Positions 1-9,103 of a DNA stretch of 64,000 nt are shown one piece after another. Position 1 is the stretch's first letter, and every line of letters begins with the position of its first letter. The notes beneath the pieces are model-generated. The model was given only the letters and a program-made list of their open reading frames with translations, did not search any database and was not told the origin of the DNA. A program made the position numbers and the translations under genes. The DNA comes from Salinicola rhizosphaerae. GTDB taxonomy: Bacteria > Pseudomonadota > Gammaproteobacteria > Pseudomonadales > Halomonadaceae. The stretch lies in NCBI RefSeq assembly GCF_014652715.1, contig NZ_BMZI01000001.1, positions 143,842 through 207,841 of the forward strand, read 5' to 3'.

Positions 1-113
1 ACTATCAGCACTACGTGAGTCGACAGCTCCAACCGGTTGCCGACGGTATTCTGCCGTTCGTGGGTGACGATTTCTCGCGCCTGATCGATCAGCAGCTCGG
101 CCTGTTCTCGTAA
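1..113 (+). CDS. polB: DNA polymerase II, C-terminal fragment (5' end outside window)
   Basis: The reading frame starting at base 3 runs open from the window edge to a TAA at 111-113. It encodes 36 residues with the pattern YxHYVSRQLQPVADGILPF and an end in QLGLFS. This closely matches, from memory, the last residues of E. coli DNA polymerase II, which end in QLQPVAEGILPF and QLGLF. Pol II is a family B, proofreading polymerase used in damage-tolerant replication. Only the extreme C-terminus is visible, so no catalytic residue can be checked, but the match is specific. The gene is cut by the window edge rather than truncated in the genome, as far as can be seen. Confidence 0.85.
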   Translation, partial: YQHYVSRQLQPVADGILPFVGDDFSRLIDQQLGLFS

Positions 114-216
114 CCGGGGTTTCGAGCTCGGGACAAATTCCGTTGACCGGGTTTGCATTGGGTGCTATCTAGCGCTGCCGGTAATCGTGCCGGTACCTTT
201 CGAGGATCTTTTCAAG

Positions 217-486
217 ATGGCATTGCGCCGTTTCCTGCTGGCGTGCGGGGTGGTCTCGCTGACCGCCGGCTGTGCGTCCAACACCTTTGCACCGAACTAT
301 CAGTCGACCAATACCGATATCTTGCGCATCGGCGGCGATCGCCCGGACGCGACGGCACCTGCCGTCGAGGACCTGGGCTCGTTCTGCGTCGAGACTACGC
401 AGCAGTGGAACGATCAGGGCCGCACACCCGATGACCAGCGGCTGTGGGTAAAGAGCACGCTGCGCCGCGCGGTGCCGTGCCGATAA
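217..486 (+). CDS. Small lipoprotein of unknown function
   Basis: This 89-residue protein starts MALRRFLLACGV, a short basic stretch and hydrophobic core that end in the lipobox LTAGC with the lipidated cysteine near residue 18. The mature part is short and polar, with two further cysteines (SFCVETT and the penultimate AVPCR) that could form a disulfide in the periplasm. An in-frame ATG at 187 would add ten residues in front of the signal peptide. The ATG at 217, with a GAGG ribosome site at 202-205, fits a lipoprotein signal better. I do not recognise the family, and the neighbours (polB and a GST) do not suggest a job. Confidence 0.65.
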   Translation: MALRRFLLACGVVSLTAGCASNTFAPNYQSTNTDILRIGGDRPDATAPAVEDLGSFCVETTQQWNDQGRTPDDQRLWVKSTLRRAVPCR

Positions 487-567
487 TCAGGTCTTGAGTG
501 CCTCGCCGGTGTGTTCGACAGCGCATCAAACGTACCGGTGCCTCGGTCCAGTACTCAGCGTCATCTT

Positions 568-591
568 GCCGAGCCGAGAATCCGGCTCGGC
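568..591 (+). terminator. GC-rich hairpin, possible weak terminator
   Basis: An 8-bp perfect inverted repeat (GCCGAGCC at 568-575, GGCTCGGC at 584-591) lies in the gap between the lipoprotein and the GST gene. No clear T-run follows, so it may be a Rho-dependent end or RNA-stabilising hairpin rather than a classical terminator. Confidence 0.35.
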
Positions 592-736
592 GCTTCCCGC
601 CGACTATCGTCTGCTTTGTCTTTGCTTGCCAGGGTCACGCGAAATAGCGTGATATCCCAGCGGCGCCGGGATCTCTCGCTGCGAGCCGTTGGCTGCTATG
701 TTCAAGGTTTCTCCCGGTTGTCTGGAGGGACGACGC

Positions 737-1462
737 ATGATCTATCAGCTCTACTATTGGCCGGGGATTCCCGGACGCGGCGAATTCGTGCGGCTGGCGC
801 TTGAAGACGCAGGTGCCGAATACGAAGACGTCGGCAGACGGGCCGGTGCCGACGGCGGTGCCAATGCGGTCAGCGAATTTCTGCACGGTGGCGAGATCGG
901 GCACCCGCACTTTGCACCGCCGATCTTGAAAGCGGGTGATCTCGTGGTCTCGCATGTCGCCAATATTCTGCAGTACCTGGCGCTGCGGCTCGATCTCGTG
1001 CCTGCGGATGAGGCCAGCCGGGCCTGGGCCAATGGTTTGCAGCTGACGCTGACCGATTTCGTCGCCGAGATTCACGACACCCATCATCCGATCGGGGTCT
1101 CGCTCTACTACGAAAATCAGCAGGCCGCCGCCGTGCAGCGGGCCGAAGGCTTCGTGCAGGAACGGCTGCCGAAGTTTCTCGACTATTTTGAACGGGTGCT
1201 GGCCACCAATGGCGGCAACGAGGCGTATCTCGTCGGGACCGCCCACAGCTACGTCGACCTGTCGCTATTTCAGGTCGTCACGGGATTGCGCTACGCCTTT
1301 CCGCGAGCGATGTCCCGCCTGGAGCCGGAACTGCCGATGCTGACGGCGCTGGTGGACCGGGTCAGTCAGCGGCCTCGCGTGGCGGCCTACCTGACATCCG
1401 ATCGACGGCTCGACTTCAACGAAAGCGGCATCTTTCGTCACTATCCCGAGCTGGACAGGTGA
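737..1462 (+). CDS. Glutathione S-transferase
   Basis: The 241-residue protein has the N-terminal thioredoxin-fold signature of soluble GSTs, with a tyrosine-rich first strand (YQLYYWPGIPGRGEFVRLAL) in the place where sigma- and alpha-like enzymes carry the glutathione-activating Tyr. The C-terminal half is helical, with a conserved-looking SYVDLSLFQV segment. It probably conjugates glutathione to electrophiles or peroxides in the cytoplasm; the substrate cannot be told. The ATG at 737 follows a GGAGGGA site at 724-730 with good spacing. The longer frame from 689 adds sixteen residues that do not look like a GST start. It appears to be a single-gene unit, separated from luxS by about 140 bp. 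Confidence 0.88.
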   Translation: MIYQLYYWPGIPGRGEFVRLALEDAGAEYEDVGRRAGADGGANAVSEFLHGGEIGHPHFAPPILKAGDLVVSHVANILQYLALRLDLVPADEASRAWANGLQLTLTDFVAEIHDTHHPIGVSLYYENQQAAAVQRAEGFVQERLPKFLDYFERVLATNGGNEAYLVGTAHSYVDLSLFQVVTGLRYAFPRAMSRLEPELPMLTALVDRVSQRPRVAAYLTSDRRLDFNESGIFRHYPELDR

Positions 1463-1507
1463 CGACGATCACCGCCGCGGCTATCGGCGATGCCGGGTAA
1501 TCGGCAC

Positions 1508-1535
1508 CTGACAACGGCGTTTAGCGTGCTAAAGT
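1508..1535 (+). promoter_or_regulatory. Candidate luxS promoter with palindrome in the spacer
   Basis: CTGACA at 1508-1513 (five of six to TTGACA) and TAAAGT at 1530-1535 are separated by 16 bp. A perfect 6-bp inverted repeat, TTTAGC-GT-GCTAAA at 1520-1533, covers the spacer and overlaps the -10 element, a good place for a repressor. This lies 70 bp ahead of the luxS ATG. Prediction from sequence only. Confidence 0.4.
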
Positions 1536-1604
1536 AGGCAGTTACGACATCGGGTCGAGCCAATGCAGGCTCGGCTCTCGGACACGCCGAGAAGGAGGCA
1601 CGAT

Positions 1605-2120
1605 ATGCCATTACTCGATAGTTTCATGGTCGACCACACCAAGATGAATGCACCGGCGGTGCGCGTGGCCAAGCAGATGAAGACGCCTGGCGGCGACAAC
1701 ATCACGGTCTACGACCTGCGCTTCTGCGTACCCAACGAAGAGATCCTCTCCGAGCGCGGCATTCACACGTTGGAGCATCTGTTCGCCGGGTTCATGCGCC
1801 AGCATCTCAACGGTGACGGTGTCGAAATCATCGATATCTCACCGATGGGTTGCCGCACGGGTTTCTACATGAGCCTGATCGGGCAGGTCGACGAAAAGGC
1901 CGTCGGCGCGGCGTGGAATGCATCGATGGAAGATGTTCTGGCGCTGACCGATCAGAAGTCGATCCCCGAGCTCAACATCTATCAGTGCGGTACCGCCGGC
2001 ATGCACTCGCTGGACGAGGCGCAGCAGATTGCGCGCAACGTCACCTCGCGCGGCATCGGCGTGAACTCCAACAGCGAACTGAAGCTGACGCCGGAGTTCC
2101 TCGCCGCGCACGGCGCCTGA
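1605..2120 (+). CDS. luxS: S-ribosylhomocysteine lyase (autoinducer-2 synthase) LuxS
   Basis: LuxS cleaves S-ribosylhomocysteine to homocysteine and DPD, the precursor of AI-2, in the activated methyl cycle. The 171-residue length is normal. The metal-binding motif HTLEH gives His54 and His58, and the third ligand is Cys128 in [10 protein letters not shown]. The catalytic Cys83 lies in [10 protein letters not shown]. The ATG at 1605 follows AAGGAGG at 1592-1598; the frame could extend to 1563 but those 14 residues have no counterpart in the family. A strong terminator follows, so luxS is probably monocistronic. A PerM-family protein of the type sometimes annotated as an AI-2 exporter is encoded 6 kb away, with no evident link. 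Confidence 0.97.
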   Translation: MPLLDSFMVDHTKMNAPAVRVAKQMKTPGGDNITVYDLRFCVPNEEILSERGIHTLEHLFAGFMRQHLNGDGVEIIDISPMGCRTGFYMSLIGQVDEKAVGAAWNASMEDVLALTDQKSIPELNIYQCGTAGMHSLDEAQQIARNVTSRGIGVNSNSELKLTPEFLAAHGA

Positions 2121-2154
2121 ATCGCGTCATCTGCCGAGCATTCGATGCGTGACG

Positions 2155-2186
2155 AAAACCCGCGGCCCTCAAGTCGCGGGTTTTTT
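2155..2186 (+). terminator. Rho-independent terminator of luxS
   Basis: Stem AAAACCCGCG at 2155-2164 pairs with CGCGGGTTTT at 2175-2184 around a 10-nt loop, with a run of six T at 2181-2186. It sits 35 bp after the luxS stop. Confidence 0.88.
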
Positions 2187-2256
2187 GTTGCGGGGGTTTT
2201 CGATGGACGCCTCGTCGGGCATGTCGCTCGGGTCACCATCGGCTCGTCCGCGCGAT

Positions 2257-2328
2257 GAGTTCATCGGTAAGGATGAACTAGTCACTGAGGGCGAACTTGT
2301 CACCGGGAGCGAACTTGTCACTGAAAAG
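2257..2328 (+). repeat. 18-bp tandem repeat, three clear copies plus one degenerate, upstream of the TerB-like gene
   Basis: Three near-identical 18-bp units begin at 2275, 2293 and 2311; each starts GAACTWGTCACYG. A degenerate fourth copy starts at 2257 (GAGTTCATCG). The period is a multiple of three and the repeat is in frame with the downstream TerB-like gene, where it would read as hexapeptides ELVTEG, ELVTGS, ELVTEK. It is therefore either a DNA-level operator array in the leader or a coded repeat in an N-terminal extension starting near the ATG at 2203. Confidence 0.8.
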
Positions 2329-2376
2329 GTGTCAAACGGTAACCTTTATTCACCGCCGGTCAGCGAGGGCGACATC

Positions 2377-2841
2377 ATGATGCTCGATACCGTTCAACAG
2401 TTCTTTCAGCGGGTATTGTCCGTGCCTGAAGGCGACGGGCGCGAGGCGATAACGCCCGAGCTTGCCGTGGCGGCACTGCTCAGCGAAGTGCTGCGCGCGG
2501 ACTACGATATCGACCCGGCCGAAGAGCGGGCGATGCGTCAGTTTCTGGCGCGGCGATTCGGGCTGGACGAGGCCAGCGTCGAGTCGCTGGTCGTGAAGGC
2601 CGAAGCCCAGGTAGAGCACGCGGTCGATCATTTTCGCTATGTTTCGCTGCTCAATGAACACTTCACCTATAACCAGCGCGTCGAGCTGATTGCGGAGATG
2701 TGGCGGCTGGCCTACATCGATAACGAGTTAGCGCCCTTGGAAGAGCATCGCATTCGGCGGCTGGCGGATCTGCTCTACGTGACGCACAGCGATTTCATTC
2801 GTACCAAACTGGCGGTCAAGGAGGAGTTAGGCCTCACCTGA
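2377..2841 (+). CDS. TerB-family (tellurite-resistance-like) protein
   Basis: The 154-residue all-helical protein resembles the TerB/DjlA-type N-terminal domain. It has acidic helix-connecting motifs, DYDIDPAEERAM and AYIDNELAPLEEHRI, placed in two similar halves, as in TerB where they bind metal. Its function is not known; family members appear with stress and membrane-surveillance genes. The ATG at 2377 is preceded by GAGGG at 2365-2369, and a second ATG follows at once. The frame stays open upstream to 2149 through a tandem repeat, so a longer form starting at 2203 cannot be excluded. No other ter genes are nearby, so tellurite resistance should not be assumed. Confidence 0.72.
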   Translation: MMLDTVQQFFQRVLSVPEGDGREAITPELAVAALLSEVLRADYDIDPAEERAMRQFLARRFGLDEASVESLVVKAEAQVEHAVDHFRYVSLLNEHFTYNQRVELIAEMWRLAYIDNELAPLEEHRIRRLADLLYVTHSDFIRTKLAVKEELGLT

Positions 2842-2990
2842 ATGCGTGTCCCGCGATCGCGGATGTTCCGCCCGAAACGTCGATGTCATACCGTGATAAC
2901 GTAATCCGACTGTCCTGCTAGGGTATAGGCGCCATCGCTCGTTATACTGCGGCAACATGAACGGATCGGTATCAGGTCAAGGAGCATTCA

Positions 2991-3794
2991 GTGATCGAGG
3001 GCATCAAGCATATCGTGGCCGTCGCTTCCGGCAAGGGCGGCGTCGGCAAGTCTACCGTCGCGGCCAACCTGGCCTTGGCGATGGCAGCGGAAGGATATCG
3101 AGTCGGCCTGCTCGACGCGGACATCTACGGTCCGAGTCAGGCACGTATGTTGGGGCTGGCGGAAGGCACCCGGCCCGAGGTGATCGACGATAAGAGCATG
3201 AAGCCGGTCATGGCGCACGGCATCCAGGCGATGTCGATGGCGTTCATGGTGGATATCAGCCAGCCGATGGTATGGCGTGGGCCGATGGTCTCCGGTGCTT
3301 TTCAGCAGCTCCTGAACCAGACGTTGTGGGACGATCTCGATTTTCTGTTCATCGACATGCCGCCGGGCACCGGTGATATCCAGCTCACGCTGGCACAGAA
3401 GGTGCCGGTGGATGGCGCGGTGATCGTGACCACGCCGCAGGATATCGCGCTGCTCGATGCCCAGAAGGGGATCGAGATGTTCCGCAAGGTGAACGTGCCG
3501 GTGCTCGGCGTCGTCGAGAACATGAGCCTGCATGTCTGTTCGAACTGCGGGCACAGTGAACCGATCTTTGGCGAGGGCGGTGGTGAGCGCATCGCCGAGC
3601 AGTACCAGACGACGCTGCTGGGTCAGCTGCCGCTCAAGCTCTCGATTCGCGAGCAGGCGGACGGCGGCAAGCCGAGCGTCGTCGCCGAACCCCAAGGCCA
3701 GGTCGCCGAGACGTTCCGCCAGGTAGCCCGGGCGGTCGCCAGTGGCGTGGTGGGCCAGGACACCAGCGGTCCGAGCATCTCGTTCAGCGATTAA
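2991..3794 (+). CDS. apbC: Iron-sulfur cluster carrier protein ApbC/Mrp
   Basis: This P-loop ATPase of the MinD/Mrp superfamily carries Fe-S clusters to apo-proteins in the cytoplasm. The deviant Walker A motif GKGGVGKST lies at residues 14-22, Walker B-like LDAD at 41-44 and IDMPPGTGD at 121-129, and the cluster-binding CSNC at 183-186. At 267 residues it lacks the N-terminal DUF59 domain found in many Mrp proteins and is shorter than E. coli Mrp (about 370). The start is GTG at 2991, with AAGGA at 2979-2983; no nearer ATG fits. A TATACT -10 element at 2943-2948 suggests its own promoter. Confidence 0.93.
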   Translation: MIEGIKHIVAVASGKGGVGKSTVAANLALAMAAEGYRVGLLDADIYGPSQARMLGLAEGTRPEVIDDKSMKPVMAHGIQAMSMAFMVDISQPMVWRGPMVSGAFQQLLNQTLWDDLDFLFIDMPPGTGDIQLTLAQKVPVDGAVIVTTPQDIALLDAQKGIEMFRKVNVPVLGVVENMSLHVCSNCGHSEPIFGEGGGERIAEQYQTTLLGQLPLKLSIREQADGGKPSVVAEPQGQVAETFRQVARAVASGVVGQDTSGPSISFSD

Positions 3795-4001
3795 TGCAGA
3801 CTTGCATCGAGGCGGCAAACGGCGAGGCGTCAGATACACGGACTATCGCCACGGCAAGCGTCCTGACGGTCATCCACGCGATTTGGGTGGCGCGTTCGAT
3901 GGACCGCAGTCAGGTCGCGCCGCTATGATGTCGCACCATCTCCCTTACATCATTCGATCTCGAGATATCGCCGGTCGAGCGCCCGGTTTCAAGGACCCTG
4001 C

Positions 4002-4568
4002 ATGAGTATCAAATCCGACAAGTGGATACGCCGTATGGCGGATCAGCAAGGCATGATCGAGCCCTTTGAGGCCGATCAGGTCCGTCACGTGAACAACCAG
4101 CGTGTCATCTCCTACGGCACCTCGAGCTACGGCTACGATGTGCGCTGTGCCGATGAGTTCAAGGTATTCACCAATATTCACTCGGCGGTGGTCGATCCGA
4201 AGTCATTCGACGAGAAGAGCTTCGTCGACGTGAAGGGCGATGTCTGCGTCATTCCGCCCAATTCGTTCGCCCTGGCGCGCACGGTCGAGTACTTTCGTAT
4301 TCCGCGCAGTGTGCTGACGATCTGCCTGGGCAAGTCGACCTATGCCCGTTGCGGCATCATCGTCAACGTGACGCCGCTGGAGCCGGAGTGGGAGGGGCAC
4401 GTGACGCTCGAGTTCTCCAACACCACCAATCTGCCGGCGAGAATCTACGCCAATGAAGGGGTGGCGCAGATGCTGTTCCTCGAGTCCGACGAGGAGTGTG
4501 ATGTCTCCTATAAGGATCGCGGTGGCAAGTATATGGGGCAGCGCGGCGTGACCCTGCCGCGAACCTGA
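4002..4568 (+). CDS. dcd: dCTP deaminase
   Basis: Dcd converts dCTP to dUTP, feeding dTTP synthesis. The 188-residue protein belongs to the trimeric dUTPase-like superfamily. It contains the nucleotide-binding KSTYARCGI (residues 111-119) and VTLEFSN, whose Glu137 corresponds to catalytic Glu138 of E. coli. Length is close to the usual 188-193. The ATG at 4002 follows AAGGA at 3991-3995. An imperfect -10 (TATGAT) lies near 3924. Converges on the aldo/keto reductase gene, with a long palindromic terminator between them. Confidence 0.96.
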   Translation: MSIKSDKWIRRMADQQGMIEPFEADQVRHVNNQRVISYGTSSYGYDVRCADEFKVFTNIHSAVVDPKSFDEKSFVDVKGDVCVIPPNSFALARTVEYFRIPRSVLTICLGKSTYARCGIIVNVTPLEPEWEGHVTLEFSNTTNLPARIYANEGVAQMLFLESDEECDVSYKDRGGKYMGQRGVTLPRT

Positions 4569-4635
4569 AGCCGAACGAGCCCAAACGAACCCAGTATTGG
4601 CCTTGAATGGTATTGGTGTTGAATCTTATTGGCCA

Positions 4636-4671
4636 TGAAACGGGGCGCCGATCGATCGGCGCCCCGTTTTG
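4636..4671 (+). terminator. Long perfect-palindrome terminator between dcd and the aldo/keto reductase gene
   Basis: A nearly uninterrupted palindrome spans 4639-4668: AACGGGGCGCCGAT and its complement ATCGGCGCCCCGTT, separated by 2 bp, followed by T at 4667-4670. On the minus strand the arm is followed by TTT, so it may stop both converging transcripts. Confidence 0.82.
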
Positions 4672-4701
4672 TTCGTGATTGAATCGCTCCCAATGACGAC
4701 A

Positions 4702-5787
4702 TTATGCCGAGCGGTCGTCGGTGCGATCCCTGATGGTCTCGGCGTAGCCATCGAGAAACGGTTTTTCCGCCGGGTCGAGACGATCCATGCCGGCGACGAT
4801 GCGGTGCCAGTAGGGATAGAGCGGTGCCGGCCGGGTCAGCCGTTCGAGCTGCCGGGTCTCGGATTCGGTGAGCGTGAGCTCAAGAGCAGCGATGTTGTCG
4901 CGTAGATGCGCCTCGCTGCGCGAGCCGACGATCAGCGAGGTCACCCCGGGACGATCCTTGAGCCACGCTAGACAGACCCGTGCCGCCGAGCAGTCGTGTG
5001 CCTCGCCGATGGCGACCAGTGCTTCGATGATGTCGTAGGCACGCGCCATGTCGTGAACATAGGGCTCCGGCCAGCCATCGCCCTGGCGGGTATTCGGCGG
5101 GGTTTGCTGTCCGCGACGAACGGTGCCCGTCAGCAGCCCTTCACCCATCGGGCCCCAGATCAGCGAGCCGACGTTCTGGTCCAGCGCCAGAGGCATAAGC
5201 TCGTACTCCGCTTCCCGCGATTCCGGGGTGTAGTAGATCTGCTGACTCACTGGCTTGGTGAGATTGTGAAGTTCGGCCTTGCCGAGGGTCTTCATCATCT
5301 CCCAACCGCTGTAGTTGGAGGTGCCCCAGTAGCGCACCTTGCCGCTGGCGACGAGATGATGCATCGCTTCCAGCGTCTCCTCGATCGGCGTGACACCGTC
5401 CCAATTGTGCAGCTGATAGAGATCGATATGGTCGGTACCCAGTCGCTTCAGGCTCGCCTCGACCGCGCGTATCAGGTGATAGCGCGACGAGCCCGAGGCG
5501 TTAGGGTCGTCGCCCATGGGGCTGCGGCCCTTCGTCGCCAGGATGATGTCGTTGCGTTTGCTGCCGAGCGCCTTGCCGGTAATCTCCTCGGCCAGCCCCA
5601 TCGCATAGAGATCGGCCGTGTCGACCACGTTGATACCCGCCTCGAAGGCGATGTCGAACTGGCGTTTCGCGCCGGTCACGTCGACCTTGCCGGTCTTCTC
5701 GAAGCCATTGTCGCCGCCGAAGGTCAGCGTGCCGAGCGTGAGCGGGGATACCAGCAGGCCCGAATTGCCAAGCGGACGATAATCCAT
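4702..5787 (-). CDS. NADP-dependent aldo/keto reductase
   Basis: The 361-residue TIM-barrel oxidoreductase has the full catalytic tetrad of the family: Asp56 and Tyr61 in VVDTADLY, Lys86 in LATKG and His127 in YQLHNWD. The C-terminal LIVGSRSEAHL segment fits the NADP-phosphate-binding loop. It resembles the YajO/Tas-like or IolS-like group that reduces aldehydes and ketones; the physiological substrate is unknown. The start has an ideal GGGAGGAA ribosome site just ahead of it. It is transcribed alone, away from purN, with a 260-bp gap upstream. Confidence 0.9.
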   Translation of the reverse strand: MDYRPLGNSGLLVSPLTLGTLTFGGDNGFEKTGKVDVTGAKRQFDIAFEAGINVVDTADLYAMGLAEEITGKALGSKRNDIILATKGRSPMGDDPNASGSSRYHLIRAVEASLKRLGTDHIDLYQLHNWDGVTPIEETLEAMHHLVASGKVRYWGTSNYSGWEMMKTLGKAELHNLTKPVSQQIYYTPESREAEYELMPLALDQNVGSLIWGPMGEGLLTGTVRRGQQTPPNTRQGDGWPEPYVHDMARAYDIIEALVAIGEAHDCSAARVCLAWLKDRPGVTSLIVGSRSEAHLRDNIAALELTLTESETRQLERLTRPAPLYPYWHRIVAGMDRLDPAEKPFLDGYAETIRDRTDDRSA

Positions 5788-5974
5788 ATCGTGTTCCTCC
5801 CTGAGTTGGCGCTGCGATTGAAGGTGCCCGGCGTGCCACGCTGGACGCGGACCGGGCTCGAATCAGTCTGGCAAAGATTGGCGCCACGACAAGCTTGAGG
5901 ACTGGTAGTAACGGAGGGCGAGAGGATGGCGTCGAGCGCAAGAACCGCGGACGTGGGCGCCGAAGCAAGAGGCC

Positions 5975-6001
5975 ACTCCTGCGATACGGTTCTGCAGGAG
6001 T
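5975..6001. other. Small inverted repeat in the purN-aldo/keto reductase gap
   Basis: ACTCCTGC at 5975-5982 and GCAGGAGT at 5994-6001 form a perfect 8-bp stem with an 11-nt loop. It lies 51 bp beyond the purN stop on the purN transcript and has no T-run, so it may be an RNA 3' hairpin or a binding site. The rest of the 264-bp gap shows nothing clear. Confidence 0.35.
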
Positions 6002-6051
6002 CGCCATCGAGAATGGGTTTGGCCCACGGGAGAGCGGCCAGGCGGCGGCCC

Positions 6052-6806
6052 TCAGTCTTGCTCGTCGGGGTCGAGATCCTCGTCGAGCTCTTCCGCCGCA
6101 TCGGCGTGAGACATGCGCAAGCCCGTCGCCGGCAGCGTCATGCTATCGAGCGTAACCTGGCCGTCCGGCGTCAATTTGACGCGGCCTTCCAGGAACCAGC
6201 GCACCGCGATGGGGTAGATCAGATGTTCGCGAGCGTGGACCTTGTCGATCAAGGCGTCGAGATCCTGCTCGGGCTCGACATTCACGACCGCCTGAATGAT
6301 CACCGGGCCGCCGTCAAGCTCCTCGGTCACGAAATGTACGCTGACGCCGTGCTCGCTGACGCCATCTGCCAGGGCGCGCTGGTGCGTATTCAGCCCCTGA
6401 TAGGCGGGCAGCAGCGACGGGTGAATATTGAGCATGCGTCCGCGATAATGGTCGACGAAGGCCGGCGTCAAGATGCGCATGAAGCCGGCGAGCACGACCA
6501 GATTCGGCTCGTGGCGGTCGATCACCTTGATCAGCGCGGCGTCGAAGGCGTCGCGGGAGTCGTACTCCCGGTGGGGCAGGGCGACGGCGTCGACGCCGGC
6601 GTCCTTCGCCCGTTTCAACCCGTACGCATCCGCCTTGTTGGAAATCACGGCAACGATCTCGCCGCCGAGCTCGTCGTGTTGCTGGGCATCGAGCAGCGCC
6701 TGAAGATTGCTGCCATTGCCGGAGATCAGCACGACGACACGGGGTTTTTCCGCCGCCGCCGCTTCGAAGTCGTTGAGCGTGTCGCTTTGATCGTTCATGT
6801 CACCGC

Positions 6807-6810
<4 letters not shown>
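6052..6810 (-). CDS. purN: Phosphoribosylglycinamide formyltransferase (GAR transformylase)
   Basis: PurN transfers the formyl group from 10-formyl-THF to GAR, the third step of purine synthesis. The substrate motif ISGNGSNLQ lies near residues 29-37, and the catalytic triad is Asn128 and His130 in [11 protein letters not shown] plus Asp166 in EELDGGP. At 252 residues it is about 40 longer than E. coli PurN. The excess is an N-terminal linker of about 22 residues and an acidic tail rich in Asp/Glu, a composition common in halophiles. Its ATG overlaps the purM stop in an ATGA (6807-6810), so the two are translationally coupled. Confidence 0.96.
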
Positions 6811-7901
<1,091 letters not shown>

Positions 7902-8005
7902 AGATGGACCTTTCTCGCGGAGCCGATGAATAGGGATGATGTTGAGCGGGGCGCATTGTAGCATTGCCTTCATCGAGGGGGCAGTCGAAGGACGACGAGC
8001 GCACA

Positions 8006-9103
8006 ATGACAAGAGTACAAATTTGGGGAGTGGTCGGGGCGGTTATCGCACTCTGGTTGCTGGTGCTGCTGGAGCCGATTCTGATGCCGTTTTTCGTCAG
8101 CATGATACTGGCCTATCTGGGCGACCCGATCACCGATCGCCTCGAGGCGCGGGGGCTGTCGCGGCGCCTGGCCGTGAGTGTCGTTTTCCTGCTGCTCAGC
8201 GTACTGGTGATCGGCGCCATCGTGATTCTGGTGCCGGTGCTGGGACGCCAGATCGGCCAGCTGATACAAGCCTTGCCCGAAGTCTTCAACTGGGTGCAGG
8301 CAACGATCCTGCCCGAAATCCAGTCGCTGACCGGCATCGACTTCACCGCGGACTTCGATCAGCTGCGTGAAGCGCTGATGAGCAACTGGCGCGAGACGGG
8401 CACTTATGCGGCGGCGTTCCTGGCGCAGGCATCGCGCTCCGGGCTGGCGTTCGCGGTGTGGGTCGGCAACATCGCCCTGATTCCGGTCGTCACGTTCTAC
8501 CTGCTGCTGGACTGGGATCGGATCAAGGGCTATCTGCAAGACATGCTGCCGCGTCATATCGAGCCACGAGTCACCGCGCTCAGTACCGAGTGCGACGAGG
8601 TGCTCTCGGCCTTCCTGCGCGGGCAACTACTGGTCATGCTGAGCCTCGGCGTGATCTACGCCATCGGTCTCAGTGTCCTCGGCCTGCGCTTCGGGCTGTT
8701 GATTGGATTGATGGCGGGACTGGCCAGTATCGTGCCCTACCTGGGAATGATCGTCGGTATCCTCACGGCGCTGGTCGTGGCGTTCTTCCAGTTCGATACC
8801 TGGCTGCCACTGGTCGGAGTGCTCGTGGTCTTCGGCATCGGTCAGATCGCCGAAAGCACACTGCTGCAGCCGCTGCTGCTTGGCGACAAGATCGGCCTGC
8901 ATCCGGTGGCGGTGATCTTCGCCGTGCTGGCGGGCGGGCAACTTTTCGGCTTTACCGGCATCCTGCTGGCGCTGCCGGTGGCGGCCGTGATCATGGTCCT
9001 GCTGCGCTACGTCTATCAGCGCTACCGCAATAGCCAGCTCTACGATCGCGAGCGAGTTCGCACCACCGCGGCGGTCACTGCCAAGCGCGAGGGCGACCGA
9101 TGA
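8006..9103 (+). CDS. PerM/AI-2E-type multi-pass permease
   Basis: The 365-residue inner-membrane protein has about eight hydrophobic helices, including a paired N-terminal set, a central polar stretch, and the family-typical [22 protein letters not shown] and [20 protein letters not shown] segments. Members include E. coli PerM and TqsA, some linked to AI-2 export or Na+/H+ exchange. The position directly before hda (ATGA overlap at 9100-9103) and divergent from purM is that of PerM-like genes in many Gammaproteobacteria, so AI-2 export should not be inferred from the name. The ATG at 8006 is used; an upstream frame to 7964 has no good ribosome site. Confidence 0.88.
   Translation: MTRVQIWGVVGAVIALWLLVLLEPILMPFFVSMILAYLGDPITDRLEARGLSRRLAVSVVFLLLSVLVIGAIVILVPVLGRQIGQLIQALPEVFNWVQATILPEIQSLTGIDFTADFDQLREALMSNWRETGTYAAAFLAQASRSGLAFAVWVGNIALIPVVTFYLLLDWDRIKGYLQDMLPRHIEPRVTALSTECDEVLSAFLRGQLLVMLSLGVIYAIGLSVLGLRFGLLIGLMAGLASIVPYLGMIVGILTALVVAFFQFDTWLPLVGVLVVFGIGQIAESTLLQPLLLGDKIGLHPVAVIFAVLAGGQLFGFTGILLALPVAAVIMVLLRYVYQRYRNSQLYDRERVRTTAAVTAKREGDR

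Noticed and set aside
2377-2841. Tellurite resistance function for the TerB-like gene
   Set aside because: No terA, C, D, E or Z genes are nearby; the domain alone does not show tellurite resistance.
2988-3839. 283-codon minus-strand frame opposite apbC
   Set aside because: Shadow frame; apbC on the plus strand has intact P-loop and CxxC.
8006-9103. Reading the PerM-type gene as the AI-2 exporter partner of luxS
   Set aside because: The family name comes from a few members. Its coupling to hda and distance from luxS give no support for AI-2 export.
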